Assembly (NCBI GenBank): GCA_021790935.1
Contig: JAJYFL010000007.1
Coordinates: forward strand, 33,136 to 97,135
Length of the DNA: 64,000 nt
Source: a bacterium
GTDB taxonomy: Bacteria; Vulcanimicrobiota; Vulcanimicrobiia; Vulcanimicrobiales; Vulcanimicrobiaceae
Direction of reading: 5' to 3'
The notes under the pieces are model-generated. The model saw nothing but the letters and a program-made list of their open reading frames with translations. It made no database searches and was not told where the DNA came from. Position numbers and translations under genes: made by a program. Position 1 is the stretch's first letter. Every line of letters starts with the position of its first letter. Shown piece after piece: positions 1 through 8,853 of this stretch.

Positions 1-812
1 GCCTTCCACGTGCGCTTGCGCTGCCCGCGGCCGAGCGCTTGACCCTTGCCGACAAGTGGATTCTCACCCGCCTGCACGAAACCGTCGCGACGGCTACGCG
101 TTGCCTCGACGCATACGATTTCGGTACGGCGGCAGAGACGCTGTGGCGGTTCACCTGGTACGAAATCTGCGACTGGTATCTCGAAGCCACCAAGATCGAT
201 ACCGCCAAGGCGACGCGCGCGGCCGTACTCTCCTTCGTTCTTAACAACGCGATGCGGTTGCTGCATCCGATCGAACCCTTCATCACGGAGGAGGTCTGGC
301 TGGCTCTGCCCCACGATGGGCGGACGATCGTTACTGCCGCTTGGCCCGACCCGCTCGAGATTCCCAGCTTCCCGGCGGACGCCGCCAACTTCGCAGCGTT
401 GCAGCAGAGTGTCGAGCGCATTCGCAAACTTCGCGCGCACATCGGCCTGCAGCCGAAGCAACCGGTAACGCTCGACGCCCCCAACCGTATTCCGGGAGAG
501 ATTGCCGATCTGCTCGCTCACTACGTAACGGGCCACATTGAAGCGATGGGCGACGGCCAAACGCCTCTGGCGGAGGCCTTGGCATCGGTCGCTGCCCGGG
601 CACCGGCGAACGTGCTCTGCGAGCGCTACCGCAAGGAGCTCGCGCGCCTTCGCGAGGAGGTCGCGCGCAGCGAGCGCAAGCTCGCGGACGAAAGCTTCGT
701 AGCGCATGCCAAGCCCGACGTGGTGGCGAAGGAACGCGAGAAAATGGGGAACTATCGCAGCGAGTTGGCCCGGGTCGGAGCGGCACTCGCCGAGATTGGG
801 GAGATCGCATGA
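1..812 (+). CDS. valS: Valyl-tRNA synthetase, C-terminal part (5' end outside window)
   Basis: Only the last 270 or so residues are present; the catalytic domain lies upstream of the window. The visible part starts in the anticodon-binding domain (LADKWILTRL, then a WYEICDWYLE segment typical of ValRS). It ends in the long charged coiled coil that ValRS uses to clamp tRNA-Val (about residues 200-265, rich in Arg/Glu/Lys). The enzyme charges tRNA-Val in the cytoplasm. The stop overlaps the pyrR start as ATGA, so valS appears to lead the pyrimidine operon. Identity is clear from the anticodon domain plus coiled-coil combination, which separates it from IleRS and LeuRS. Confidence 0.93.
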   Translation, partial: LPRALALPAAERLTLADKWILTRLHETVATATRCLDAYDFGTAAETLWRFTWYEICDWYLEATKIDTAKATRAAVLSFVLNNAMRLLHPIEPFITEEVWLALPHDGRTIVTAAWPDPLEIPSFPADAANFAALQQSVERIRKLRAHIGLQPKQPVTLDAPNRIPGEIADLLAHYVTGHIEAMGDGQTPLAEALASVAARAPANVLCERYRKELARLREEVARSERKLADESFVAHAKPDVVAKEREKMGNYRSELARVGAALAEIGEIA

Positions 813-1348
813 AGGCGGCCGTAGCGGCAAAGCGTCAACTGATCGGGGCGGCTGAGATCGAGCGCATCATCGCTCGTCTGGCGCACCAAATCCTCGAGCC
901 TGGGGGCACGCCGGAGGGCCTCTATCTCATCGGGATCCGGCGCGGCGGTGAGTCGCTCGCCGGGCGCATTGCGGCGCAGATCGAGCGCATCGGCGGCCGC
1001 AGGCCCGCGCTCGGCTTCGTGAACATCAATCTTTACCGCGACGACGACGTCTCGCGGCAGATACCCGAGTCGCAGATCCCCGATGAAGTTACGGGAAAGA
1101 CCGTTGTGATCGTCGACGACGTGCTCTACACTGGGCGTACCGTGCGTTCGGCGCTGGATGCGGTCACCGATCTCGGCCGTCCGGCTACGATCCGCCTCTG
1201 CGTGCTGGTCGACCGGGGTCTGCGCGAGCTGCCGGTCCAGGCCGACTACGTTGGGCGTTTCATCCCGACCGCGCGCCGCGAGCGGATCGTCGTGAGCGTC
1301 GGCGCGCATCCTACCGAAGACGACGAGGTGGCTCTGCTTGCGGACTAG
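809..1348 (+). CDS. pyrR: PyrR, bifunctional pyrimidine operon regulator / uracil phosphoribosyltransferase
   Basis: This is a 179-residue protein of normal PyrR length. It carries the PRPP-binding loop VVIVDDVLYTGRT near residues 105-117, and a VNINLYRDDD segment that matches the family. In Bacillus-type systems PyrR binds leader RNA of pyr genes when UMP is plentiful and causes attenuation; it also makes UMP from uracil. The start is ATG overlapping the valS stop, and the end overlaps pyrB by 11 bases. No PyrR-binding leader is visible here because the operon promoter lies upstream of the window. Confidence 0.95.
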   Translation: MKAAVAAKRQLIGAAEIERIIARLAHQILEPGGTPEGLYLIGIRRGGESLAGRIAAQIERIGGRRPALGFVNINLYRDDDVSRQIPESQIPDEVTGKTVVIVDDVLYTGRTVRSALDAVTDLGRPATIRLCVLVDRGLRELPVQADYVGRFIPTARRERIVVSVGAHPTEDDEVALLAD

Positions 1349-2252
1349 GCGTAGCCTCATCGACCTCTCCGATTTGGCCGCCGGCGAGATCGACGAGATC
1401 TTCGAGCGGACCAAGTACTTTGAATCCACGCGGCCCAGCCGGTCTCTCGAGGACGTCGCCTGCGTAAACATGTTCTTCGAGCACAGCACCCGCACGATGA
1501 CCTCGTTCACGCTTGCCGAGCAACGGCTGGGCGCTAACGTCATTACGATTTGGCCGAGCCAATCGAGCCTCGCCAAAGGCGAAACGATCGAAGATACCGC
1601 CATTACGCTGGGCGCGATGGGTATCCAAGTGCTGGTGATACGCCACCCCGAGGACGGCTTCCCCGCACGCGTCGCGCTGGCATTCGACGGGCACGTCGTC
1701 AACGCCGGGGACGGCACGCATGCCCACCCGACGCAGGCGCTGCTCGATCTCTATACGCTGCGCGAGGAGTTCGGCGAGCTGAACGGCCGGACGGTAGCCA
1801 TCGTGGGGGATGTCGAGCACAGCCGGGTCGCACGCTCGAGCGTGCACGGTTTGCAAGCGTTGGGCGCCGACGTCGTGCTCGTGGGGCCAGCCGGATTTCT
1901 TGCAAGCGATTTCATGCCCGGGAAGGCGCGTATCGAGCGCGACTTCGATGCGGTCCTTCGCGTCGCGGACGCGGTGGTCGTGCTGCGCATCCAGCGCGAG
2001 CGTTTCGCGACCATGCCGCTCTCCAACGACGAGTACGTGGCCCGGTACCAACTGAACGGCAAGCGCTTGAAGACGATGCGTCCGCATGCCATCGTGATGC
2101 ATCCGGGGCCATACAACCGCGGCGTCGAGATCGACGAGTCCGTCTTGGAGTTCGCCGGCTGGCGCTATGCAAAGCAGGTCATGCACGGCGTGGGAATACG
2201 CATGGCGGTGCTCGATTTCTTGGTGAACCGCGACCGAGCCGTCGCGCGCTGA
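1338..2252 (+). CDS. pyrB: Aspartate carbamoyltransferase catalytic subunit
   Basis: The enzyme makes N-carbamoyl-aspartate from carbamoyl phosphate and aspartate, the committed step of UMP synthesis. At 304 residues it has the usual catalytic-chain length. The carbamoyl-phosphate loop EHSTRTMTSF is near residue 50, HPTQALLDLYTL is near 130, and MHPGPYNRGVEI is near the C-terminus. The start is a TTG inside the last codons of pyrR, chosen because the conserved N-terminal helix (LIDLSDLAAGEIDEIF) follows at once. No pyrI-like regulatory chain is present, so control is probably through PyrR. Confidence 0.95.
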   Translation: MRTRRSLIDLSDLAAGEIDEIFERTKYFESTRPSRSLEDVACVNMFFEHSTRTMTSFTLAEQRLGANVITIWPSQSSLAKGETIEDTAITLGAMGIQVLVIRHPEDGFPARVALAFDGHVVNAGDGTHAHPTQALLDLYTLREEFGELNGRTVAIVGDVEHSRVARSSVHGLQALGADVVLVGPAGFLASDFMPGKARIERDFDAVLRVADAVVVLRIQRERFATMPLSNDEYVARYQLNGKRLKTMRPHAIVMHPGPYNRGVEIDESVLEFAGWRYAKQVMHGVGIRMAVLDFLVNRDRAVAR

Positions 2253-2263
2253 GCCCCTTACAG

Positions 2264-3529
2264 ATGCTGGTATGCAATGGACGGGTGGTCGACCCTACGC
2301 AGCACCTGGACGGGATTCTCGATCTGCGCATTCGCGATGGCCTCATCGCCGAGCTCGGCGAACATCTCGCGCCCGATGGAGAAGAAGAGATCCTAGACGC
2401 ACGCGGCGCCTACGTTGCGCCCGGATTCATCGACATGCACGTCCACTTACGCGATCCGGGCCAGCCGGAAAAAGAGAGCGTCGCGACGGGGACCGCGGCC
2501 GCGCTAGCCGGCGGCTACGCGGCGGTGGCGTGCATGCCGAACACGCTTCCAGCGCTGGACGAGGCCGCGCTCGTTCGTCGCGTCGCCGCAGACCCGAGAG
2601 CTCGCTGTCGAGTCTATCCGATCGCCGCCATTACGCGCGCTCGTAAGGGAACGGAGATCCTCGATTACGACGCTCTTGCGCGCGGGGGGGCCGTTGCCTT
2701 CAGCGACGACGGCAACACGGTGATGGACGCCGGAGTGCTGAGCACCGCGGCGACGGCTGCGCTCGGGACTCGCGGCTGCTTCATCTCGCATTGCGAGGAC
2801 GACCGCCTCAAAGGCAATGGGGTGATGAACGATGGGGCGCTCTCGCACGAGCTTGGGTTCGCCGGCAGTTGCGCGGCATCCGAGGATATCGTCGTCGCGC
2901 GCGATCTCTTGATCGCGGCGGCGACGGGGAAGCGTTGGCATATGGCGCACCTCTCGACGCGCGGATCGATCGAACTGATGCGCTGGGCGCGCAGTCGCGG
3001 CAACCACGCGACGTGCGAGGTCACGCCGCACCATCTGCTGCTCCAGGAAGATGCGATACGCGAGTTCGGTTCGGGTGCGAAGGTAAACCCACCGCTGCGC
3101 GCGGAGGATGATTCACGCGCGCTGCGAGATGGCGTGCGCGACGGCACCGTCGATGCCTTTGCCAGCGACCATGCGCCGCACGAACGCTCGGCGAAGACGG
3201 TGGCGCTACCCGATGCGGCGGCCGGATTCAGCGGGCTTGAGATCGCCGTGGGCGCGTATGCCGCAGCGCTGCCGGATCTGCCGGTCGCGCGTTTCGTCGA
3301 GCTGCTCTCGTGCAACCCCGCGCGCATCTTGGGGGTAGCCGGCGGCACCCTGGCCGTCGGTGCGCCTGGTGATGTCACGATTTTTGCAGACCGTCCGTGG
3401 GTAGTCGACCCGGATCGTTTCCACTCTAAGGGCAAGAACACCCCATTTGCCGGCCGGCGCCTGCCCCGCCGGGCGGTCGCGACGATCGTGGGCGGCCGTG
3501 TGCGTATGGCGGGCGGGCTGCTGCGATGA
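2264..3529 (+). CDS. pyrC: Dihydroorotase, class I
   Basis: The enzyme cyclises carbamoyl-aspartate to dihydroorotate. The 421-residue length fits class I dihydroorotases. Metal-binding motif DMHVHLRDPG lies near residues 56-65, further ligands are seen in HCED and HMAHLS, and the SDHAPHE motif is about residues 302-308. The frame is open far upstream across pyrB, but homology begins at the ATG at 2264 (MLVCNGRVVDP), 11 bases after the pyrB stop. The stop overlaps the carA start as ATGA. Confidence 0.95.
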   Translation: MLVCNGRVVDPTQHLDGILDLRIRDGLIAELGEHLAPDGEEEILDARGAYVAPGFIDMHVHLRDPGQPEKESVATGTAAALAGGYAAVACMPNTLPALDEAALVRRVAADPRARCRVYPIAAITRARKGTEILDYDALARGGAVAFSDDGNTVMDAGVLSTAATAALGTRGCFISHCEDDRLKGNGVMNDGALSHELGFAGSCAASEDIVVARDLLIAAATGKRWHMAHLSTRGSIELMRWARSRGNHATCEVTPHHLLLQEDAIREFGSGAKVNPPLRAEDDSRALRDGVRDGTVDAFASDHAPHERSAKTVALPDAAAGFSGLEIAVGAYAAALPDLPVARFVELLSCNPARILGVAGGTLAVGAPGDVTIFADRPWVVDPDRFHSKGKNTPFAGRRLPRRAVATIVGGRVRMAGGLLR

Positions 3530-4608
3530 AACAAGCGGCGCTCTTTCTCGCGGACGGAACGCGCTTTGACGGCGGCGGACTCGATTACGAGGGCCTGGCG
3601 TTGGGCGAGGCCGTCTTCTATACCGGGATGACGGGTTACGAAGAGGCGCTTACCGATCCGTCCTATGCCGGTCAGATATTGACCTTCACGTACCCGATGA
3701 TCGGTAATTACGGCGTCTCAGGTGCGGCCGCGCAGTACCCGCGTGCCTGCGTCGCGGGTGCGGTAATCAAGCGTATCGCACGCCATCCGTCTCACCGCTC
3801 TTCGCGTCAGGATCTGCCGAGTTGGCTCGTCGAGCAACGCGTGCCGACGCTGCTCGACGCCGATACTCGGGCGATCGCGATTGCGTTACGCGAGCATGGG
3901 ACGATCTGGGCCGCGCTCGCGGTGGGGGATGCGGCGCTTGCCTCCGCCGAAGCGCGCCTGACGGCGTTCGCGCGCAGCGCTACGACCAAAGACCTCGTGG
4001 CCGGCGTTGCGGCGCGCGCGCAGCGCAGGGAGGGGCCGCCCGATGCGCCGCGCGTGGTGCTGATCGACTGCGGCGTCAAGCGCGCCATCCTGCGCGACCT
4101 CGAGGCCCTTGGGGTTGGCGTCACCGTCGTGCCGTACGATGCGACGGCGCAGGAGATTATGTTGCACGAGCCGCAGGCGGTCTTCATCTCCCCCGGGCCG
4201 GGAGACCCGACCGATCTCCCGCAGACCATCGAAACGCTGCGTGCGCTGCTCGGAAAGCGGCCGCTCTTCGGCGTCTGCCTCGGCCACCAACTCATTGCGA
4301 TCGCTTGCGGAGCCTCAACGTTCAAACTACCGTACGGACACCGCGGCGGCAATCATCCCGTCAAAGACCTGCTGCGCGGCGACGTCATCATAACGGCGCA
4401 CAATCATGGGTATGCCGTCGACTCGTCTTCGCTGCCTCCCTCGCTCGAGGAGACGATGGTGAATCTCAACGACGGCACCAACGAAGGGTTCCGCCATCGC
4501 GAGCTGCCGGTCGCCGCCGTACAATTTCATCCGGAGGCGTCGCCGGGACCGTCCGACGCGCGGCTCGTCTTCGCGCAATGGCTCGCGAGCGTGGGCATCG
4601 GCCCGTGA
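3526..4608 (+). CDS. carA: Carbamoyl-phosphate synthase small subunit (glutaminase)
   Basis: CarA hydrolyses glutamine and passes ammonia to CarB. The 360-residue protein has the N-terminal CPSase domain (ALFLADGTRFDG, then YEEALTDPSYAGQI) and a class I glutamine amidotransferase domain. The latter shows FISPGPGDP, the nucleophile Cys in GVCLGHQLIA, and the His/Glu of QFHPEASPGP. Its partner carB is not adjacent; it lies about 8.7 kb downstream with its own leader. The gene is joined by overlaps to pyrC before it and to the BatD-like gene after it. Confidence 0.95.
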   Translation: MKQAALFLADGTRFDGGGLDYEGLALGEAVFYTGMTGYEEALTDPSYAGQILTFTYPMIGNYGVSGAAAQYPRACVAGAVIKRIARHPSHRSSRQDLPSWLVEQRVPTLLDADTRAIAIALREHGTIWAALAVGDAALASAEARLTAFARSATTKDLVAGVAARAQRREGPPDAPRVVLIDCGVKRAILRDLEALGVGVTVVPYDATAQEIMLHEPQAVFISPGPGDPTDLPQTIETLRALLGKRPLFGVCLGHQLIAIACGASTFKLPYGHRGGNHPVKDLLRGDVIITAHNHGYAVDSSSLPPSLEETMVNLNDGTNEGFRHRELPVAAVQFHPEASPGPSDARLVFAQWLASVGIGP

Positions 4609-5498
4609 CCGGGGCGCGCGCCGCGCTGCGACCGCCGACGGCGTTTGCGCTTGCGCTGCTGCTGTTGCTCCCCATGGGGCAGGCGCGCGCGCAGAGCCTG
4701 CAACGGCTCGACGTGACGAGTTTTACGCTGAGCAGCGACACGGGCGCTCCGCAGTTGGAGCGCCCGTTCCATCTCATCATCGCCGTGAGCGTCACGGAGA
4801 GTGAGTCCAGGCTAGATAACTTGGTACTGCCGTCGTTCTTCGGACTTGAAGAGCTGGGAGACGCGCGCCGCCTGGTGGCCGGATCGAACGGCACGCGTTA
4901 TCGCGAAACGATTACGGTCGTCGCTCACCGCAGCGGTACGATTCACGTGACGCCCGCCTATTTGGACGCCGTCGACGCGCGCAACGGCCGGCCCACGCGT
5001 TTTATCTCCAACGCATTGGTTCTCCATGTGGGGGGCGGTCTGGAGGCGCCGGCCGCGGCCGCGCGCGGCATCTTCCGGCTGTTGGCGGCCGGCGGCGGTA
5101 TTGCGGTGCTGCTGCTCCTCGCTGGGGCGCTACTGCTCCTGCTGCTGCTGCGGCGGCCGCGAGTGCGGGCGCAGCAGCAGCAGGAGCACGAGGGCGGGCC
5201 ACAGCCGGCGCGGCTGCCGCCCGCTGCGGCACCGGCGAACCGGTTGCACGCCTTCCGCGAGCGCCTCTCGGCGGATCCAGAACGATCGACGGTCCTCGAA
5301 CTGCGTAGCTATCTGTGGGCCCTGGCGGGCGCCGGTGCGGGCGAAACGCTGGCCGACGTCCTGCGCCGGCCGGGCGCGCACGATCTCGCCGTGCGCACCG
5401 TCTTGCGAGCGGCGGAACGTGCCGCATTCTGTCCGGAAGCCCACCTGCACCGCGCGATTGGCGAGGTCCTAGCCTCGTTGGAGCACTACATGCCATGA
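4605..5498 (+). CDS. BatD-like membrane protein, first gene of a MoxR/VWA module
   Basis: This is a 297-residue protein with an N-terminal signal peptide (leucine run, then ARAQ). A beta-rich extracytoplasmic domain to about residue 150 is followed by one strongly hydrophobic membrane segment near 160-182. The tail is Gln/Arg-rich and helical, and probably cytoplasmic. The layout matches the oxygen-tolerance BatD group, and the gene directly precedes MoxR, DUF58 and VWA genes as BatD-like genes usually do. The GTG start overlaps the carA stop. Sequence alone gives no catalytic motif; the assignment rests on topology and context. Confidence 0.62.
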   Translation: MTGARAALRPPTAFALALLLLLPMGQARAQSLQRLDVTSFTLSSDTGAPQLERPFHLIIAVSVTESESRLDNLVLPSFFGLEELGDARRLVAGSNGTRYRETITVVAHRSGTIHVTPAYLDAVDARNGRPTRFISNALVLHVGGGLEAPAAAARGIFRLLAAGGGIAVLLLLAGALLLLLLLRRPRVRAQQQQEHEGGPQPARLPPAAAPANRLHAFRERLSADPERSTVLELRSYLWALAGAGAGETLADVLRRPGAHDLAVRTVLRAAERAAFCPEAHLHRAIGEVLASLEHYMP

Positions 5499-6448
5499 CC
5501 GATCCCAAACGTCCGCAGCAACTCATCGATGCGCTCTCGCAGACCATCGTCGGCCAGCGCGAGGTCGTCGAGTCCCTCGTGCTCGCCTTGATTGCTGACG
5601 GGCACGTCCTGCTCGAGGGGCCGCCGGGGCTGGCGAAAACCTTGGCCTGCCGCGCGCTTGCCGCGGCGCTGGACGGCCAGTTCAAACGCATACAGTTCAC
5701 TCCGGATCTCTTGCCGGCGGATATCGTCGGCACGCGGATATTCGACCAGCACGAAAGCGTCTTTACGACCGTACCGGGGCCGATATTCGCGAACGTCGTC
5801 CTCGCGGACGAGGTGAACCGCGCGCCGGCAAAAGTTCAATCGGCGCTTCTCGAGGCGATGCAGGAGCGTCAGGTCACGATCGGACTACAGTCGCACGCAC
5901 TGCCGGATCCGTTCATCGTGCTGGCGACGATGAACCCTCTCGATACCGACGGCACGTACGCCCTGCCGCTCGCTCAGATGGACCGCTTTCTCCTAAAGGT
6001 CAACGTCGGTTATCCATCTCGCGAAGAAGAGGCCGTCATTCTCGAGCGCTTCGCCGTCGACGACACGCATTTGATCGAGAGCGCTGCAACGCTCGAGGAC
6101 GTGCGCGCGTGGCGCGCGCAGGCTCGCGCGGTGCACCTCGACGAAAAGATCAAGGCCTACGTCGTCGACTTGGTCGCGGCAACGCGCCGCGTCGATGCGG
6201 CGCTGGGTGGGGCGACGGCGGCATTGGTCGACTACGGCGCGAGTCCGCGTGCTACGCTCGCGCTCGCCTTTCTATCGCGTGCGAAGGCCCTCATTCAACA
6301 GCGTACCTTCGTGTTGCCCGACGACGTGCGCGGCATCGCTCCACTCGTGCTGCGCCATCGCATCGGTTTCAACTACCGTTTGGTCACCGAACGCGCCGAC
6401 CCCGAAGCGATCGTCGCTCGCCTGATAGCCAGCGTACCGGCGCCGTGA
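5495..6448 (+). CDS. MoxR-family AAA+ ATPase
   Basis: A 317-residue AAA+ protein. Walker A is GPPGLAKT near residues 41-48, Walker B is VVLADEVNRAP near 100-110 and sensor 1 is ATMNPLDTDG. The C-terminal helical lid contains SPRATLAL. MoxR ATPases act as chaperones that load metals or activate VWA-domain partners. Here it is followed directly by DUF58 and VWA genes, its expected partners. The start is ATG overlapping the preceding stop (ATGA). The exact substrate cannot be read from the sequence. Confidence 0.93.
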   Translation: MTDPKRPQQLIDALSQTIVGQREVVESLVLALIADGHVLLEGPPGLAKTLACRALAAALDGQFKRIQFTPDLLPADIVGTRIFDQHESVFTTVPGPIFANVVLADEVNRAPAKVQSALLEAMQERQVTIGLQSHALPDPFIVLATMNPLDTDGTYALPLAQMDRFLLKVNVGYPSREEEAVILERFAVDDTHLIESAATLEDVRAWRAQARAVHLDEKIKAYVVDLVAATRRVDAALGGATAALVDYGASPRATLALAFLSRAKALIQQRTFVLPDDVRGIAPLVLRHRIGFNYRLVTERADPEAIVARLIASVPAP

Positions 6449-7266
6449 ACTCTTTGCGCAACGCGCTGCTGAGCGGGCGCAAGCGGCCGCGCCACGCCGG
6501 CACCGGTTCGCCGACGCTCTTTCGTGGCGACGGCTACGAGTTCGTCGAACTCCGGGAGTACGTGGCCGGCGACGACCCGCGGCGCATCGACTGGGCGGCT
6601 ACGGCGCGCACGGGCGCCTTACAGACGCGCGTCGTTCTCGAAGACGTCGCCCTGACGCTCGCCGCGATCGTCGACAATTCCGGCTCGATGCGTGTCGGGC
6701 GGCGCCGGGAACTCTTGGCTTCTGCCGAAGAGACGCTGCGCGTGTGGTACGGCGCCGCACTTGCGGACGACCGCTGCGTCCGCCTCAGCCATGAGGGTTT
6801 AGTCGTACCGCTTACGCTGCGGGGACCTCGAAGCGCTGCCGCTTGCGCGGCGGCTGCGGTTGCGCAGATGTCTCCAGGCGATCTCCGGCGCGCGCTCGAT
6901 ATGGCGCTGGCCGCACTTCCCCGTGGCAGCGCGTTGCTGGTGGCGAGCGATTTCTTCGACCTCGATACGAAAGACGACCGGATGCTCGGGGAACTCGGGG
7001 TCCGTTTCGACTGCACGGCGCTCGTCGCGCGCGATCCGTGGCATGCTGGGTTGCCGTTGGGCGGCTTCGTGCGCGTAGCCGACGCGGAGACGGGCCGATC
7101 GCAGCTGCTCTTTCTCGGGGCACGCGAGCGCGAGCGCTACGCTCGCGCGGTCCGGGAACGCGAGCGTACTTTGGCGGCTCGCCTCACGTCGCTCGGATGG
7201 CGCGTCGGCCAGCTCGAAGAAGGTGACGGCACGCGTGGTCTGTTAGGGGCCTTCGGTCTCATATGA
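6445..7266 (+). CDS. DUF58 protein with VWA-like fold, MoxR partner
   Basis: A 273-residue protein with the DUF58 signature: FVELREYVAGDDPRRIDWAA near residues 30-50, followed by a VWA-like core with a metal-site motif DNSGSMRVG. No membrane segment is evident, which fits DUF58 proteins that work with MoxR on the cytoplasmic face. The GTG start overlaps the MoxR stop (GTGA), and the stop overlaps the next gene (ATGA), so the stoichiometry is probably fixed by translational coupling. Confidence 0.88.
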   Translation: MNSLRNALLSGRKRPRHAGTGSPTLFRGDGYEFVELREYVAGDDPRRIDWAATARTGALQTRVVLEDVALTLAAIVDNSGSMRVGRRRELLASAEETLRVWYGAALADDRCVRLSHEGLVVPLTLRGPRSAAACAAAAVAQMSPGDLRRALDMALAALPRGSALLVASDFFDLDTKDDRMLGELGVRFDCTALVARDPWHAGLPLGGFVRVADAETGRSQLLFLGARERERYARAVRERERTLAARLTSLGWRVGQLEEGDGTRGLLGAFGLI

Positions 7267-8183
7267 GCTTCGAGCGCCCGGCTTGGCTGCTGCTCGCCGT
7301 GGTCGGCGTGCCGCTGCTCGCGCTCGCCTACGGCGCTCTCGAACGCCGGCGAACGGGGCGCGAGATCGCGTACTCGAACCTCCCATTTCTCTTGCGGGCG
7401 AGCGGCGCGGGAAGCGGGCCCGCGCACGTACTACGCGCCGGATGGATTCTCGGCGCGCTCCTGCTGGCGCTGGCGGCCGCGGGCCCGCGGGTCGTCGCCT
7501 GGCTTCCGGCGAAGGACGGCGCGGCGTTCATCTGCATCGACACGTCGGGCTCGATGGCGTCGACGGACGTCTCGCCGACGCGTGCGCAGGCGGCGGTGGA
7601 CGCCGCGCGGGCGTTCGTTGATGCCGCCCCGGCAGGCACCAAGATCGGAATCATCGCATTCGCCAGCTCGGCCGGCATCATCGCGCCCCTCACGAGCGAC
7701 CGGAGGCGGCTGCGAGCGGCACTCGCCGCGCTGCCCCCGCCGAACGGCGCGACGGCCATCGGTGAGGCCCTGGAGGTAGCGGCGCGCGCGTTGCCGGTTC
7801 GTGGAGATCGCGCGGTGGTATTGATCACCGACGGGGTTAACAATCGAGGGAGAGATCCATCGGCGATCGCTCGTTATCTCGGAGCGCACCACATTCCGGT
7901 CTACACCGTCGGCATCGGCACCAATCACGGTGCCGTCATTCCGGGAACCAGCCAGCCTGCGACGATCGACTCTCACGCTCTGCGTGCGTACGCGCGCGAG
8001 AGCGGTGGAAGATACGCGCACGCGGCCGATGCCGCGCAACTGCGTGCAGCGCTGAAGCGGCTTGGAAAGACGACCTCGCTCGAGAAGAAGAGCGTCGATG
8101 CGTCGCTGGCGGCCGCCCTGGCTGCCGGCGTGCTGATGATCGCAACGTTTCTTGCAGGTTTTGCAGCAGGGAGATTGCCATGA
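7263..8183 (+). CDS. Membrane-anchored VWA protein, BatA-like
   Basis: A 306-residue protein with two N-terminal hydrophobic segments (about residues 7-25 and 58-78) and a VWA domain holding the MIDAS motif DTSGSMAS near residue 94. A C-terminal hydrophobic segment ends the protein. This arrangement is that of BatA/BatB aerotolerance proteins, which sit in the membrane and are activated by MoxR. With the BatD-like, MoxR and DUF58 genes it forms a complete four-gene module. The true role of Bat modules is still unclear in most bacteria. Confidence 0.87.
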   Translation: MSFERPAWLLLAVVGVPLLALAYGALERRRTGREIAYSNLPFLLRASGAGSGPAHVLRAGWILGALLLALAAAGPRVVAWLPAKDGAAFICIDTSGSMASTDVSPTRAQAAVDAARAFVDAAPAGTKIGIIAFASSAGIIAPLTSDRRRLRAALAALPPPNGATAIGEALEVAARALPVRGDRAVVLITDGVNNRGRDPSAIARYLGAHHIPVYTVGIGTNHGAVIPGTSQPATIDSHALRAYARESGGRYAHAADAAQLRAALKRLGKTTSLEKKSVDASLAAALAAGVLMIATFLAGFAAGRLP

Positions 8184-8815
8184 ACGCCACCGGAGGCCGC
8201 CACCCGTCCGGCCGTGCCGCACTTCACGAGGGTGCGGTCGATCCTGATCCGCTGGTACAGCTGCAGCGTTGGCTCGACGACGCTTACGCCGCCGCCCTGA
8301 TCGAACCGACGGCGATGTGCGTGAGCACGGCCGGCGAGGACGGCCAGCCGAGTTCGCGTATCGTCCTGGCTCGGGGCATGACTTCGCGCGGCCCGGTCTT
8401 CTACACCAGCTATTTCAGCCGCAAGGGTCGCGAGCTCGCGCGGAACCCGCGGGTTGCGGCAGCGTTTTACTGGCCGGAGCTCGAGCGTCAGATCCGCATA
8501 ACGGGGATCGCCGAGCGCTTGAGTGACGAGGACTCCGATGCGTACTTTGCGACGCGGCCGCGCGGCCATCAGCTGAGCGCTTGGGCCTCGGAGCAGAGCG
8601 AGGCGGTCGCGAGTCGAGATATCCTCGATCAGCGCGTCGAGGACTATGCCGCACGCTTCGAAGGCGAGCGGGTGCCGCGGCCGCACTCCTGGGGCGGATT
8701 CCTGATCGTCGCGGAGCGGGTGGAGTTCTGGCAGGGGCGCGCCGATCGGATGCACGACCGTTTGGAGTACGCTCGCGAAGGCGCCGCCTGGAGGCTGCGC
8801 CGCCTGCAGCCGTAG
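8180..8815 (+). CDS. pdxH: Pyridoxamine 5'-phosphate oxidase
   Basis: An FMN enzyme that oxidises pyridoxine/pyridoxamine phosphate to PLP. The 211-residue length is normal. Family motifs include SSRIVLARGM and FYTSYFSRKG in the FMN-binding N-terminal half. AAFYWPELERQIRITG follows mid-protein, and the C-terminal dimerisation motif FWQGRADRMHDR is intact. It ends the long operon and its ATG overlaps the VWA stop. PLP synthesis has no obvious link to the preceding Bat-like module. Confidence 0.95.
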   Translation: MNATGGRHPSGRAALHEGAVDPDPLVQLQRWLDDAYAAALIEPTAMCVSTAGEDGQPSSRIVLARGMTSRGPVFYTSYFSRKGRELARNPRVAAAFYWPELERQIRITGIAERLSDEDSDAYFATRPRGHQLSAWASEQSEAVASRDILDQRVEDYAARFEGERVPRPHSWGGFLIVAERVEFWQGRADRMHDRLEYAREGAAWRLRRLQP

Positions 8816-8853
8816 GAGGCTAATGACGTATGCGCAATGGTTCGGCTAAATGA
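8814..8853 (+). promoter_or_regulatory. Strong Shine-Dalgarno with possible leader mini-ORFs before the BTAD regulator
   Basis: A perfect AGGAGG at 8814-8819 overlaps the pdxH stop. It is about 30 bases before the regulator ATG at 8850, too far to serve it. Well placed for it is ATG 8830, which would encode MRNGSAK and stop at 8851-8853, overlapping the regulator ATG as ATGA. A second mini-frame from 8823 (MTYAQWFG) ends at 8849, directly before the same ATG. Either could couple translation of the regulator to a leader peptide. This is inference from spacing only. Confidence 0.35.

Noticed and set aside
752..1717. Long minus-strand open frame across pyrR and pyrB
   Set aside because: It is a shadow of the GC-rich coding strand; the plus-strand proteins have clear family motifs and the minus translation is Arg/Ser/Pro-rich with no recognisable domain. 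The same holds for the many other long antisense frames in this window.
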